From positions 1 to 29,472 of the forward strand of contig DKES01000013.1 of NCBI GenBank assembly GCA_002452615.1: DNA of 29,472 nucleotides, read 5' to 3'. Positions 14,661 to 22,131 of the stretch are shown piece after piece (positions within the stretch are counted from its first letter, which is position 1; every line of letters begins with the position of its first letter). Made by a program: the position numbers and the translations under genes. The notes under the pieces were generated by a model. The model did not search any database. It saw nothing but the letters and a program-made list of their open reading frames with translations, and was not told the DNA's origin. The stretch is from Patescibacteria group bacterium UBA6816 (GTDB lineage: Bacteria; Patescibacteriota; Patescibacteriia; UBA2591; UBA6264).

Positions 14661-15812
14661 ATGTTTTGGGTTAATTTACTTCATCTTTATCAACCGCCTT
14701 ATCAGGAAAAAAGAATTCTGGATAAGATTTTTAAAGAATCTTATGAAAAGATTTTAAAAATTTTAGAATTAAATCCTTTAGCCAAGATAACTTTAAATAT
14801 TAATGCTTCTTTAACTGAACAATTGGCCCGGCATGGATACAAAAATTTTTTAAAAAGAATAAAGGACTTAGTGGCTAAGGGTCAAATTGAATTAACTGGT
14901 TCTGCCGCTTACCACGCTTTGTTGCCCTTGATTCCTAAAACAGAAATTATTCGGCAAATAAAATTAAATGAAAAAATTAATCAAAAATATTTTGGTCCGA
15001 CCTGGCAACCACAAGGTTTTTTTCCTCCGGAGATGGCTTATCATAAAAAAATAGCTAAAATTATTAAAACCCAAGGATACCAATGGTTGGTTTTAGATGA
15101 GATTGCTTATCAAGGTAATTTTAATCAGGTTGATTATGAAAAAAAATATTTGATTAATTTTAGTCAAAAATTAAAAGTAATTTTTAGAGACCGACATTTA
15201 AGCCAATTATTTTTTGGTCCCACCTTGGACTCAGCGGATAAGTTTTTTAAATCAATAAAGAAAAATCACATTAAGGCCCAATTTTTAGTAACGGCTTTTG
15301 ATGGAGAAAATTTAGGCCACCATCAAAAAGATTTGCCAGAAATTTGGGAAAATATTTTAAAAAGATTTAAAAATAAAACTTTGACTTATTCTGAATATTT
15401 AGCTAAACTTTCTCAAAAACAAAAAATTAGTCCTCTGGCTTCAACTTGGGCCACGGAAAGAGAAGATTTAAAAAATAAAAATCCTTATCCTCTTTGGTCT
15501 CAACCTAAAAACAAAATTCATCAATACCAATGGCAAATTACTCAATTAATTTTAAAAGAGTTTAAAAGGGAAAAAACTAATTTAAAGGAATCAGAAGCAA
15601 GAAATCTTTTAGACCAAGCTTTAGCTTCAGACCAATATTGGTGGGCCAGTCAAAGACCTTGGTGGAGCCCGGGTTTAATAAAAAGAGGGTTAAATTTATT
15701 TTCCCAAATTTTAGAATCAGACCAAGGAAGAATAAAATTAAAAACTAAAGAAAAAATTAAACAACTCCGTCAAAAAATATTAAAAGAAATAAAATTAAAT
15801 GAAAAAAAATAA
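14661..15812 (+). CDS. GH57 alpha-glucan-acting enzyme
   Basis: 383 residues. GH57 contains alpha-amylases, 4-alpha-glucanotransferases and glycogen branching enzymes with a (beta/alpha)7 barrel. Conserved regions seen: LLHLYQPPYQ (7-15), TLNINASLTEQLA, GFFPPEMAYHKK with presumed nucleophile Glu124, and TAFDGENLGHH with presumed acid/base Asp214. A helical C-terminal part ends in SDQYWWASQRPWWS. There is no signal peptide. The barrel resembles the N-terminal part of the next gene along its whole length, so the two are tandem duplicates. Which reaction it performs cannot be told from the motifs; amylase or glucanotransferase is most likely. The next gene overlaps it by 14 bases. Confidence 0.85.
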   Translation: MFWVNLLHLYQPPYQEKRILDKIFKESYEKILKILELNPLAKITLNINASLTEQLARHGYKNFLKRIKDLVAKGQIELTGSAAYHALLPLIPKTEIIRQIKLNEKINQKYFGPTWQPQGFFPPEMAYHKKIAKIIKTQGYQWLVLDEIAYQGNFNQVDYEKKYLINFSQKLKVIFRDRHLSQLFFGPTLDSADKFFKSIKKNHIKAQFLVTAFDGENLGHHQKDLPEIWENILKRFKNKTLTYSEYLAKLSQKQKISPLASTWATEREDLKNKNPYPLWSQPKNKIHQYQWQITQLILKEFKREKTNLKESEARNLLDQALASDQYWWASQRPWWSPGLIKRGLNLFSQILESDQGRIKLKTKEKIKQLRQKILKEIKLNEKK

Positions 15813-17796
15813 TTTAGCAAAAATAAAATGGGCTAACTTTTTACATTTTTATCAACCCCATAATCAACAAACCGATATTTTAGAAAGGATTGTTAATGAA
15901 AGTTATCGTCCTATCATTAAAGGGTTAGCCTTAGCCCCGGCTGCAAAAATTACCATGAATATTAACGCTGGTTTAACAGAGTTATTAGCCAAAGAGGGTT
16001 ATAAAGATGTGATTGCTCAAATTAAAAAATTGGCTCAAAAAGGGCAAATTCAATTTACCGGAGGGGTAAAATATCATCCTTTTCTCCCCTTTTTGCCTGA
16101 AAAAGAAATTATTCGACAAATTCAACTTAATGAAAAAACTAATCAAAAATATTTTGGTTCCGCTTGGCAACCCCAAGGGTTTTTTTCTCCTGAATTAGCT
16201 TATAGTAAAAAAGTAGCTCGAGTGGCTCATCAAATGGGCTTTAAATGGATGATTGGAGAAGAATTGGCTCGTTCAGAAAAAGAGGATTTTACTCAAATTT
16301 ATTCTTTAAAAGGTTTGGATGATTTTAAAGTTGTTTTAAGGGATAAGAGAATTAGTGTTTTAATTTTATCTGCGGTGGTGAGAACTTTTGATTCCTTACT
16401 TGAAGAAATCAAACCTCTTCAGTCTAAATCAGGCCGTTATCTTTTAACGGTTATGGACGCAGAAACCTTTGGTCATCATCGTCCGGGATTAGAGAATTTA
16501 TTGTTTGAGATATACGCTAATAAAAAAATTCCGCAAGTTTTTATTTCTGATTTAATACCAGAATTTAGCCGAAATAAAAAAATTGAGTTAAGAGATAGTA
16601 CTTGGTCTTCTGAGGAACAGGATTTTTGGTTAGGAAAAGAACAAAAACATTCTTTTACTCTTTGGCATCATCCAGATAATCCGATTCATAAACGACAATG
16701 GGAATTTACTTATTTTGTTATTGAGTTAGTTAATAAATTAGATTCTTCTAAAAAGGGTTATAAAAAAGTAAGAGAAGATTTAGACCGAGCTTTACAATCA
16801 GACCAATATTGGTGGGCTTCAGCTAAGCCTTGGTGGTCTTTAGAAATGATTGAGCAAGGAGCGGCTCTTTTGAAAAAAATTGTTTTTTCTATTCCTCAAA
16901 TAAGTGAAAAAGAAAAGGACCAAGCGGAAAATTATTATCGCCAAATTATTGATTTAGCTTTTGATTGGCAAAGAAGTGGAAAAATTCGTCAAGCTTATCG
17001 TCGGGCCATGGATACTGTCAAGAAAAAGCCTTATCAAAAAAGAGTTTTGGCCGGGCATTTTAATTCAATTATTTTAGAGTTTGAAGATGAAATGAATAAA
17101 GCGGTTAAGGCGAGAGAATTTGAAAAAGCAATTAAATGGCGAGACGCAATTCATAAACTAAAAAGTGGGACAGATATTTATGATGTGATGCACGTGGTTG
17201 ACGATTTAAGACAATCGCGTCAATTACCTTCTTTAAAAGATTTTTGGGAATATTATTCAGGGGAGTTTTCTAATTATGCCCAACAGCATTTTATTGATTT
17301 TGATAAAGAAAAATTTTCTCAAAAACAACCAACTCAACTTTTTAAAGAAGTCAAAGATGCTTTTTTAGGAAAAGAAAAAAGCCATCCTTTAGGTTTTTCC
17401 CGAGATAAATATAATCATATTTATTTTTGTGAAATTCCTAGTCAGGATATTGAATATTGGCCCGGAGAAATGGGTTGGGATGCCATGAGTTTAATAAAAT
17501 TTTCTCAAACCGGCTCTGTTTCTGCGCCTGGACAATGCCAATATGAAGTTGGAAAAAATAAGATAAAAATTATAGTTAAGCCCCAGAGTTTAGTAGACCG
17601 AGTTTGGAAATTAGCCCAAGAAAAAGATTCTCTTAAAGGTAAAAAAATGAGATTAGCAGTTATTAGTGAGGCCAAAAACTGGACCCCGGTTTTTTTCAAG
17701 AAAAATAAAGATAATAAATTAGAAGCAGAAATTCCCTATCAACAATCTTCTTTTAAAAACGGATTTAAATTTAAAATTACAGGACTGTCTTCTTAA
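15799..17796 (+). CDS. GH57 enzyme with an embedded UVR motif
   Basis: 665 residues. Residues 1-365 repeat the previous gene: NFLHFYQPHNQ, TMNINAGLTELLA, GFFSPELAYSKK (Glu132), TVMDAETFGHH (Asp220) and SDQYWWASAKPWWS. After a helical linker, residues about 424-456 (LEFEDEMNKAVKAREFEKAI, then KWRDAIHKLK) match the UVR motif of UvrB and UvrC, with the phenylalanine, alanines and R-D-x-I in register. The last 150 residues or so form another domain, probably beta-rich, that I do not recognise. UVR motifs mediate protein-protein contacts, so this may dock a partner onto an alpha-glucan enzyme; that is inference. It is cytosolic. The kinase gene starts on the base after its stop, so the genes are co-transcribed. 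Confidence 0.82.
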   Translation: MKKNNLAKIKWANFLHFYQPHNQQTDILERIVNESYRPIIKGLALAPAAKITMNINAGLTELLAKEGYKDVIAQIKKLAQKGQIQFTGGVKYHPFLPFLPEKEIIRQIQLNEKTNQKYFGSAWQPQGFFSPELAYSKKVARVAHQMGFKWMIGEELARSEKEDFTQIYSLKGLDDFKVVLRDKRISVLILSAVVRTFDSLLEEIKPLQSKSGRYLLTVMDAETFGHHRPGLENLLFEIYANKKIPQVFISDLIPEFSRNKKIELRDSTWSSEEQDFWLGKEQKHSFTLWHHPDNPIHKRQWEFTYFVIELVNKLDSSKKGYKKVREDLDRALQSDQYWWASAKPWWSLEMIEQGAALLKKIVFSIPQISEKEKDQAENYYRQIIDLAFDWQRSGKIRQAYRRAMDTVKKKPYQKRVLAGHFNSIILEFEDEMNKAVKAREFEKAIKWRDAIHKLKSGTDIYDVMHVVDDLRQSRQLPSLKDFWEYYSGEFSNYAQQHFIDFDKEKFSQKQPTQLFKEVKDAFLGKEKSHPLGFSRDKYNHIYFCEIPSQDIEYWPGEMGWDAMSLIKFSQTGSVSAPGQCQYEVGKNKIKIIVKPQSLVDRVWKLAQEKDSLKGKKMRLAVISEAKNWTPVFFKKNKDNKLEAEIPYQQSSFKNGFKFKITGLSS

Positions 17797-18828
17797 ATGA
17801 TATTTATTAGAAATAAAAATATAACCGAAATAAAAAAAGTCTTAGACCAAGACTACATGTTTTCTTTTTTTAACAAGAAAAAAAAGTTTTTCCTTAATTC
17901 TTCAGAAAAATTAATTGGCTTAAAAATTCATTTATTAAGAAATTTTCAAGGGAAATATCAAAACATGACGTTAAGATATGAATTATTAACTAGTCAAAAA
18001 AAGAAATTTTTTCAGGCTAGAATTCATAGATACCAAGATTTACCTGAACGAGAATGGAAGGTTTTTAATTATTTAAGAGAAAAAGGATTAAGTTCTTTTA
18101 TTCCTCAAAAATTATATTATTATTCTCCCTTAAATATCTTATTTTATTTACAAATTCCTGGAAAATCTTTTGAAAATTTATTAACTCAGAAAAAAGTTAA
18201 CTCTTTTTTAAAATTTACTCCTTTGATTGCTCAAACTTTATTTAAGATTCATTTAACTCAAGGACCGGATTTGCCTTTAAAAAATAAGGAACAAGAAAAA
18301 AAAGAAAGAAGACATTGGTTTTTTTTAGTGCGTAAATGTGCCCCGAGTTTTTATCCGGTTTTTTCTCAACTTTTAAAAAGAATTTGGCAATTAAAACAAA
18401 ATAAGCTATTTTTAAAACCAACCGAGTTTAAATTGGTTCATTCTGATTTTCATTGGGGAAATATTATTAAGAATAAGGACAAATTTTCTTTTATTGATTT
18501 TTCTTACGCTTTTTGCGGTGACCCCTTAGAAGATGTGGGAGGATTTTTAGCTCAAAATGATTCCATGTTTTCTTATTATGCCTCTGACCACCAAGAAAAA
18601 AAGGAAAAAATTAGACAAGCCTTTATTAAAAATTATTTTAGGTCTGGAATTTCTTTATCCCAACAAAACCGATTATTTTATTTCGAAATTCAAAAAATAT
18701 TAGAAATGGCGGCTATTTTAGCTTTTGTTGAACCTAATCCAAGAAGTAAAAAACAAGGAATGAACAATTTATTTGCTCGGGCGCGTCAAAAAATAAAAGA
18801 GTGGGAAGCTTATTTAAATTCTATCTAA
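17797..18828 (+). CDS. APH/choline-kinase-fold phosphotransferase
   Basis: 343 residues. The C-terminal lobe carries the aminoglycoside phosphotransferase-family catalytic loop LVHSDFHWGNII (His215, Asp217, Asn222) and the metal-binding FIDFSYA (Asp234), followed by GDPLEDVGGFLAQ. An N-terminal lobe with a Glu-containing EREWKVFNYLREKG segment and LFYLQIPGKSFENLL fits the fold. Family members phosphorylate small hydroxyl compounds: antibiotics, choline, homoserine, or maltose in the case of maltokinases. Its place at the end of an alpha-glucan operon, directly abutting a GH57 gene, makes a sugar substrate attractive, but nothing in the sequence proves that. The start codon touches the upstream stop codon, so reinitiation is likely. 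Confidence 0.75.
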   Translation: MIFIRNKNITEIKKVLDQDYMFSFFNKKKKFFLNSSEKLIGLKIHLLRNFQGKYQNMTLRYELLTSQKKKFFQARIHRYQDLPEREWKVFNYLREKGLSSFIPQKLYYYSPLNILFYLQIPGKSFENLLTQKKVNSFLKFTPLIAQTLFKIHLTQGPDLPLKNKEQEKKERRHWFFLVRKCAPSFYPVFSQLLKRIWQLKQNKLFLKPTEFKLVHSDFHWGNIIKNKDKFSFIDFSYAFCGDPLEDVGGFLAQNDSMFSYYASDHQEKKEKIRQAFIKNYFRSGISLSQQNRLFYFEIQKILEMAAILAFVEPNPRSKKQGMNNLFARARQKIKEWEAYLNSI

Positions 18829-18852
18829 TTATACTTAATAACTATTATATAC

Positions 18853-19740
18853 ATGAAAATAGATTTGCATTTACATTCTTACTTTTCTGACGGAGTTTAT
18901 TCTCCTCAGGATTTAGTTAAAAAACTAAAGGCTAAAAAAATTGAAATAGTTTCTTTAACTGACCATAATACTGTGGCCGGAGTGAAAATTTTTATAAAAG
19001 AAGCGCAAAAAAATGGTTTAAAAGTTTTTTCCGGAGTAGAAATTTATACTGAATACAAAGAAAAATCTTTGCACCTTTTGGGTTATAATTTTGATTTAAA
19101 AAACAAAGAATTAAATCAAGTTTTAAAACAATTACAAGAAGAAAAAATAAAAAAGGTAACCCAAGCCATTAAAATTTTACAAGCAGATAATTGGCAGATT
19201 CAAGAAAAAGATGTTTTTAGTCAGCCTGCTTCTTATTATGGACTTTGGCACTTAGCTAATGTTTTAAAACAAAATCAAGTAAATTGGGAAAGAATGAAAA
19301 AAGAGCTTGGTTGGGTTCCGGGTCAAATTATTCCCATTACCGAGATTATTGTTAATTATTTAATGAAGAAAAAAAATCATTCTCTTTATAAAGGAAAATC
19401 AATTTGTCCAGAAACAACTATCCCTATTATTCAAGCTATTAAATTAATTAAACAAGCCGGAGGAGAATCAGTTTTAGCTCATCCCGGAGAACATCTTTCT
19501 TGGCGAGACGATGAACTCGTAGCAGAATTAAAGACCCTAGGATTAAATGGAATAGAAGCGGTTTCTTCTCATCATTCTTGGGCTGCGATAGAGCATTGGC
19601 AAAAATTAGGTCAAGAATTAGGGTTAAAAATTACCATTGGTTCAGATTTTCACGGCGAAGTTCCTTTAGAATGGGGTTTTCCAATTTCTAGTCCTTGGGA
19701 TTATTTTAATCCAGAAATAAAAAACAAGATTGATTTTTAA
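18853..19740 (+). CDS. PHP-domain phosphoesterase
   Basis: 295 residues. The N-terminal metal ligands of the PHP superfamily are clear: DLHLHSYFSDG (His6, His8, Asp13), SLTDHNTVAG (Asp37, His38) and FSGVEIYTEY (Glu63). Later ligands include VLAHPGEH and GSDFHGE. The arrangement, including an insert in the middle, is that of the YciV/TrpH-type phosphoesterases, which include 5'-3' exonucleases and 3',5'-nucleoside bisphosphate phosphatases; the exact substrate is not decided. It should be cytosolic. It begins 24 bases after the kinase gene, the widest spacing in this run, and is closed by a strong terminator, so it is the last gene of the ruvC-to-19.7 kb unit. Its link to glucan metabolism is positional only. 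Confidence 0.85.
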   Translation: MKIDLHLHSYFSDGVYSPQDLVKKLKAKKIEIVSLTDHNTVAGVKIFIKEAQKNGLKVFSGVEIYTEYKEKSLHLLGYNFDLKNKELNQVLKQLQEEKIKKVTQAIKILQADNWQIQEKDVFSQPASYYGLWHLANVLKQNQVNWERMKKELGWVPGQIIPITEIIVNYLMKKKNHSLYKGKSICPETTIPIIQAIKLIKQAGGESVLAHPGEHLSWRDDELVAELKTLGLNGIEAVSSHHSWAAIEHWQKLGQELGLKITIGSDFHGEVPLEWGFPISSPWDYFNPEIKNKIDF

Positions 19741-19749
19741 ATAATAATT

Positions 19750-19780
19750 AAAAGGCGGTTTTTAAAACCGCCTTTTTTTT
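19750..19780. terminator. Bidirectional terminator
   Basis: Stem AAAGGCGG(TTTT)/(AAAA)CCGCCTTT with a minimal loop and an eight-T tail, between the PHP gene (+) and the FSU lipoprotein gene (-), whose stop begins two bases later. Confidence 0.92.
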
Positions 19781-19781
19781 A

Positions 19782-20801
19782 TTAATCATAAGAAACATCT
19801 TTAACCAACCTAATTGAATGGTAAAAACCTCTGCCCACTGTCCTGTAGTGCCGGGTTAAACCATTCTTTGTAATAGCTCGATAACAAAGTTCTTTTTCTA
19901 TGGCCCATCTATCCTTTTCAGAGGAAGTCCAAAAACAAGTGTAATCACCTGTTCCAAAAAGTTCAATTTCATCATCCTCATGCCATCTTTCAGCTTTTCC
20001 AGCTGGTAAAGCAGAAAAACCAAAAGGATTTATTATGGGGCAATTTTCAGTCACCCGGGTCCAATCAGGATAATCAGGGTCAAAAACTCTTAATAAGAGA
20101 CGAACATCAGAACCTCTTCTCCAATCATCAGAATCAAGTTCTTCTTCAGGCAGACCAATGAAAAGTTCTAATTTTTTCCAATCATCATCCGAAGGGGTTC
20201 TCCATCCTGCAGGATAAACATTTTTTTTCAACTCGACAAATTTACCGCGATATAAAACCCCGTATTTACCGTGGTCATAACAATACCATGAATCTATACT
20301 TGATCCATCTTCCCAATGAGTTTGCCGAAGATTTTCTGCCAGCCACCATTGGTCGCCAATTCTTACCGTAGGATAAACATTTCCCTCAACATCAGTAAAT
20401 GTTCCCACAGTATCATAAGGATAAGTGGTAAAGAATAAAGCGCTTCCATATCCAACCCCATCCTCATTAATAGCGTAGGCCCGAATATAATAATCAGTGG
20501 CCGGTTCTAATTCAGTTAGAAAACTAGTAAAAGGGCCAGCCCCGGTTCCATTAAAAGTCGTATCATCTTCAATACTTGGTGTTTGATGAGTACTCCAACA
20601 AACGCCCCGGGCGGTCACTGTTAATCCGCGGTCATCAATAACATTTCCTCCACTAATAGCGGAAAATTCTTTGATTTCAGTAACCTCAGCGGTGTTAAGA
20701 ATGGGTACATTTTTTTCCTCTTCCTCTTCCTCTTCGGGTTGAATTGGTTGGTCACAAGAAAAAAGTAAGCCTAACAAACAACAGAAAAATAATTTTTTCA
20801 T
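19782..20801 (-). CDS. FSU-domain (Fibrobacter succinogenes major paralogous domain) lipoprotein
   Basis: 339 residues. The signal peptide ends LLFSCDQ, a lipobox with Cys16 followed by Asp, then an acidic run of seven Glu. Residues about 34-128 form a fibronectin-III-like domain of the kind common in Bacteroidota surface proteins (ARGVCWSTHQTPSI, then LEPATDYYIRAYAINEDGVG). From about 132 the FSU domain is seen: DVEGNVYPTVRIGDQWWLAE, YPAGWRTPSDDDWKKLE, PFGFSALPAG, FWTSSEKDRW and a C-terminal YHSIRLVKD. The function of this domain is not established; these are surface-displayed proteins. Parts of the gene are richer in G+C than their surroundings (31 of 60 bases in 20581-20640), and the architecture suggests transfer from a Bacteroidota source. 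It follows the LysM/CHAP gene on the same strand. Confidence 0.85.
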   Translation of the reverse strand: MKKLFFCCLLGLLFSCDQPIQPEEEEEEEKNVPILNTAEVTEIKEFSAISGGNVIDDRGLTVTARGVCWSTHQTPSIEDDTTFNGTGAGPFTSFLTELEPATDYYIRAYAINEDGVGYGSALFFTTYPYDTVGTFTDVEGNVYPTVRIGDQWWLAENLRQTHWEDGSSIDSWYCYDHGKYGVLYRGKFVELKKNVYPAGWRTPSDDDWKKLELFIGLPEEELDSDDWRRGSDVRLLLRVFDPDYPDWTRVTENCPIINPFGFSALPAGKAERWHEDDEIELFGTGDYTCFWTSSEKDRWAIEKELCYRAITKNGLTRHYRTVGRGFYHSIRLVKDVSYD

Positions 20802-20809
20802 TTTTCTTT

Positions 20810-20817
20810 CCTCCTTT
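20810..20817 (-). promoter_or_regulatory. Strong Shine-Dalgarno for the FSU lipoprotein
   Basis: AAAGGAGG on the minus strand, eight bases before the ATG at 20801. The same octamer precedes the lipoprotein-like gene at 1976; no other gene here has one. Confidence 0.8.
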
Positions 20818-20842
20818 TTTTAAAGAATGTTTATTTTTAAAA

Positions 20843-22036
20843 TTATTTAATTGGATAAATATAACCTAAAATTTTCCAACCATTTTGCCATTGGCCAGTA
20901 ATATTTTTTAAAGTTCGGCTGGAATAAGCGTTCTTTTTTAAACCATTCATTTCTGAAATAGTGACTGTTTCCGCATCAAAATTTTCTACATAAGCCACAT
21001 GACCGTAATAACCGCAAATCCAACTAGTACAGGTTAAAGACATAATTGCCCCTTGTTTAGGTTGAGACCCGGTTTCATATCCGTCTTTTTGTGCCCTGCC
21101 AAACCAGTATTTAGCATGAGACCAAGAAGGAACACATTGTCCTTGTTCAGTGGCCCATTTAAAAGCCGACCAGTCAGTACATTGATTAATAACAAAACGA
21201 TGACATTTTGTATTTCTCCGCCAGTCTGAATAACTAGCATAATTTTCTGAAGTTATTTGTGGAGTGGGAGGAGTATAAGTATAAACTGGCTTTGGAGCCG
21301 GAGGAGGAGTTCCATCCGGAATAATCAGTTTTTCTCCTAAAGAAAGAATTGAATTTGTTTCTAAATTATTAAAAAGGGCAATTTTTTCTGCGGCGGAATT
21401 GTATTTTTTAGCTAAAGAAGAAAGAGTTTCTCCTGATTTTACTTGATGAGTAATTCCATTAACAGGGAGAATTTTTAATTTATCCCCCGGCCTAATAACT
21501 GACCAATAATTAAGATTGTTTTCCCATAAAATGGTATTCCATTGCAGTCCAAATTTTTGAGCAATAGTACTAATTGTATCTCCGGGTTGAACCAGATAAG
21601 TTTCTATTTCTGTCCGAGTGGGCCGGATAATATCTTCTGGATTTAAGTCTGTTTCCGGAGCCACTAAAATACTATTATTTAAAATTAAATAAATTTCTTC
21701 TTCATTATTTAAGTCAATGGGTTGGTCCTCTCTCCAGGCTGCGGCTTGAAAATCAAGAGAATCTTTATTGGTTTCTTTTTCCGCTAATCCTTTTTCAACA
21801 AAAATTTTTTCTTCTTTAGAAAATTGATTTAAAAAGTGAACCTGAGGAGTACTTGTTTTTAAACTGGAAAAAACAGCAAATAAAAGAATAATCATAACTA
21901 AAGCTGTTTTTTTAAAGCAAAAAAGTTTTTTAAACCATTGATTTAAAAAACAAACAAGATAAATTAATTTGAAAATTAATAATCGGCCAATGTTTTTAAG
22001 AGAAAACTTTCTCTTAAAGGGTAAATCAACTTGCAT
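20843..22036 (-). CDS. Anchored LysM-LysM-CHAP cell-wall hydrolase
   Basis: 397 residues. A long basic, hydrophobic N-terminus with a membrane segment at about 43-58 anchors the protein, which otherwise lies outside. Two LysM domains (about 147-190, YLVQPGDTISTIAQKFGLQW; about 196-240, HQVKSGETLSSLAKKYN) bind the glycan of peptidoglycan. A proline-rich linker (243-260) leads to a CHAP domain with likely catalytic Cys286 (NQCTDWSAF) and His346 (YYGHVAYVE), typical of amidases or endopeptidases that cut peptidoglycan. Four extra cysteines in the CHAP part (279, 301, 336, 341) could form disulfides. A role in wall remodelling or cell separation is inferred. The FSU lipoprotein gene follows after 41 bases, probably on the same transcript. 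Confidence 0.9.
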   Translation of the reverse strand: MQVDLPFKRKFSLKNIGRLLIFKLIYLVCFLNQWFKKLFCFKKTALVMIILLFAVFSSLKTSTPQVHFLNQFSKEEKIFVEKGLAEKETNKDSLDFQAAAWREDQPIDLNNEEEIYLILNNSILVAPETDLNPEDIIRPTRTEIETYLVQPGDTISTIAQKFGLQWNTILWENNLNYWSVIRPGDKLKILPVNGITHQVKSGETLSSLAKKYNSAAEKIALFNNLETNSILSLGEKLIIPDGTPPPAPKPVYTYTPPTPQITSENYASYSDWRRNTKCHRFVINQCTDWSAFKWATEQGQCVPSWSHAKYWFGRAQKDGYETGSQPKQGAIMSLTCTSWICGYYGHVAYVENFDAETVTISEMNGLKKNAYSSRTLKNITGQWQNGWKILGYIYPIK

Positions 22037-22131
22037 AAATATAAATTTACGCTAAAATTAAACTAAATCAATCTTTGTTTAAGTTTATTAAGGCTAAAAT
22101 AATATTAATCAAAATTTGCTTAAAAGTCAAG

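Noticed and set aside
22075..22105. TTGTTT and TAATAT as a leuS promoter
   Set aside because: The spacing of 19 bases is long and the region is so AT-rich that such matches are expected by chance.
22075..22131. TTG start adding 19 residues to LeuS
   Set aside because: The added hydrophobic stretch has no counterpart in LeuS, and the ATG gives the expected N-terminus.
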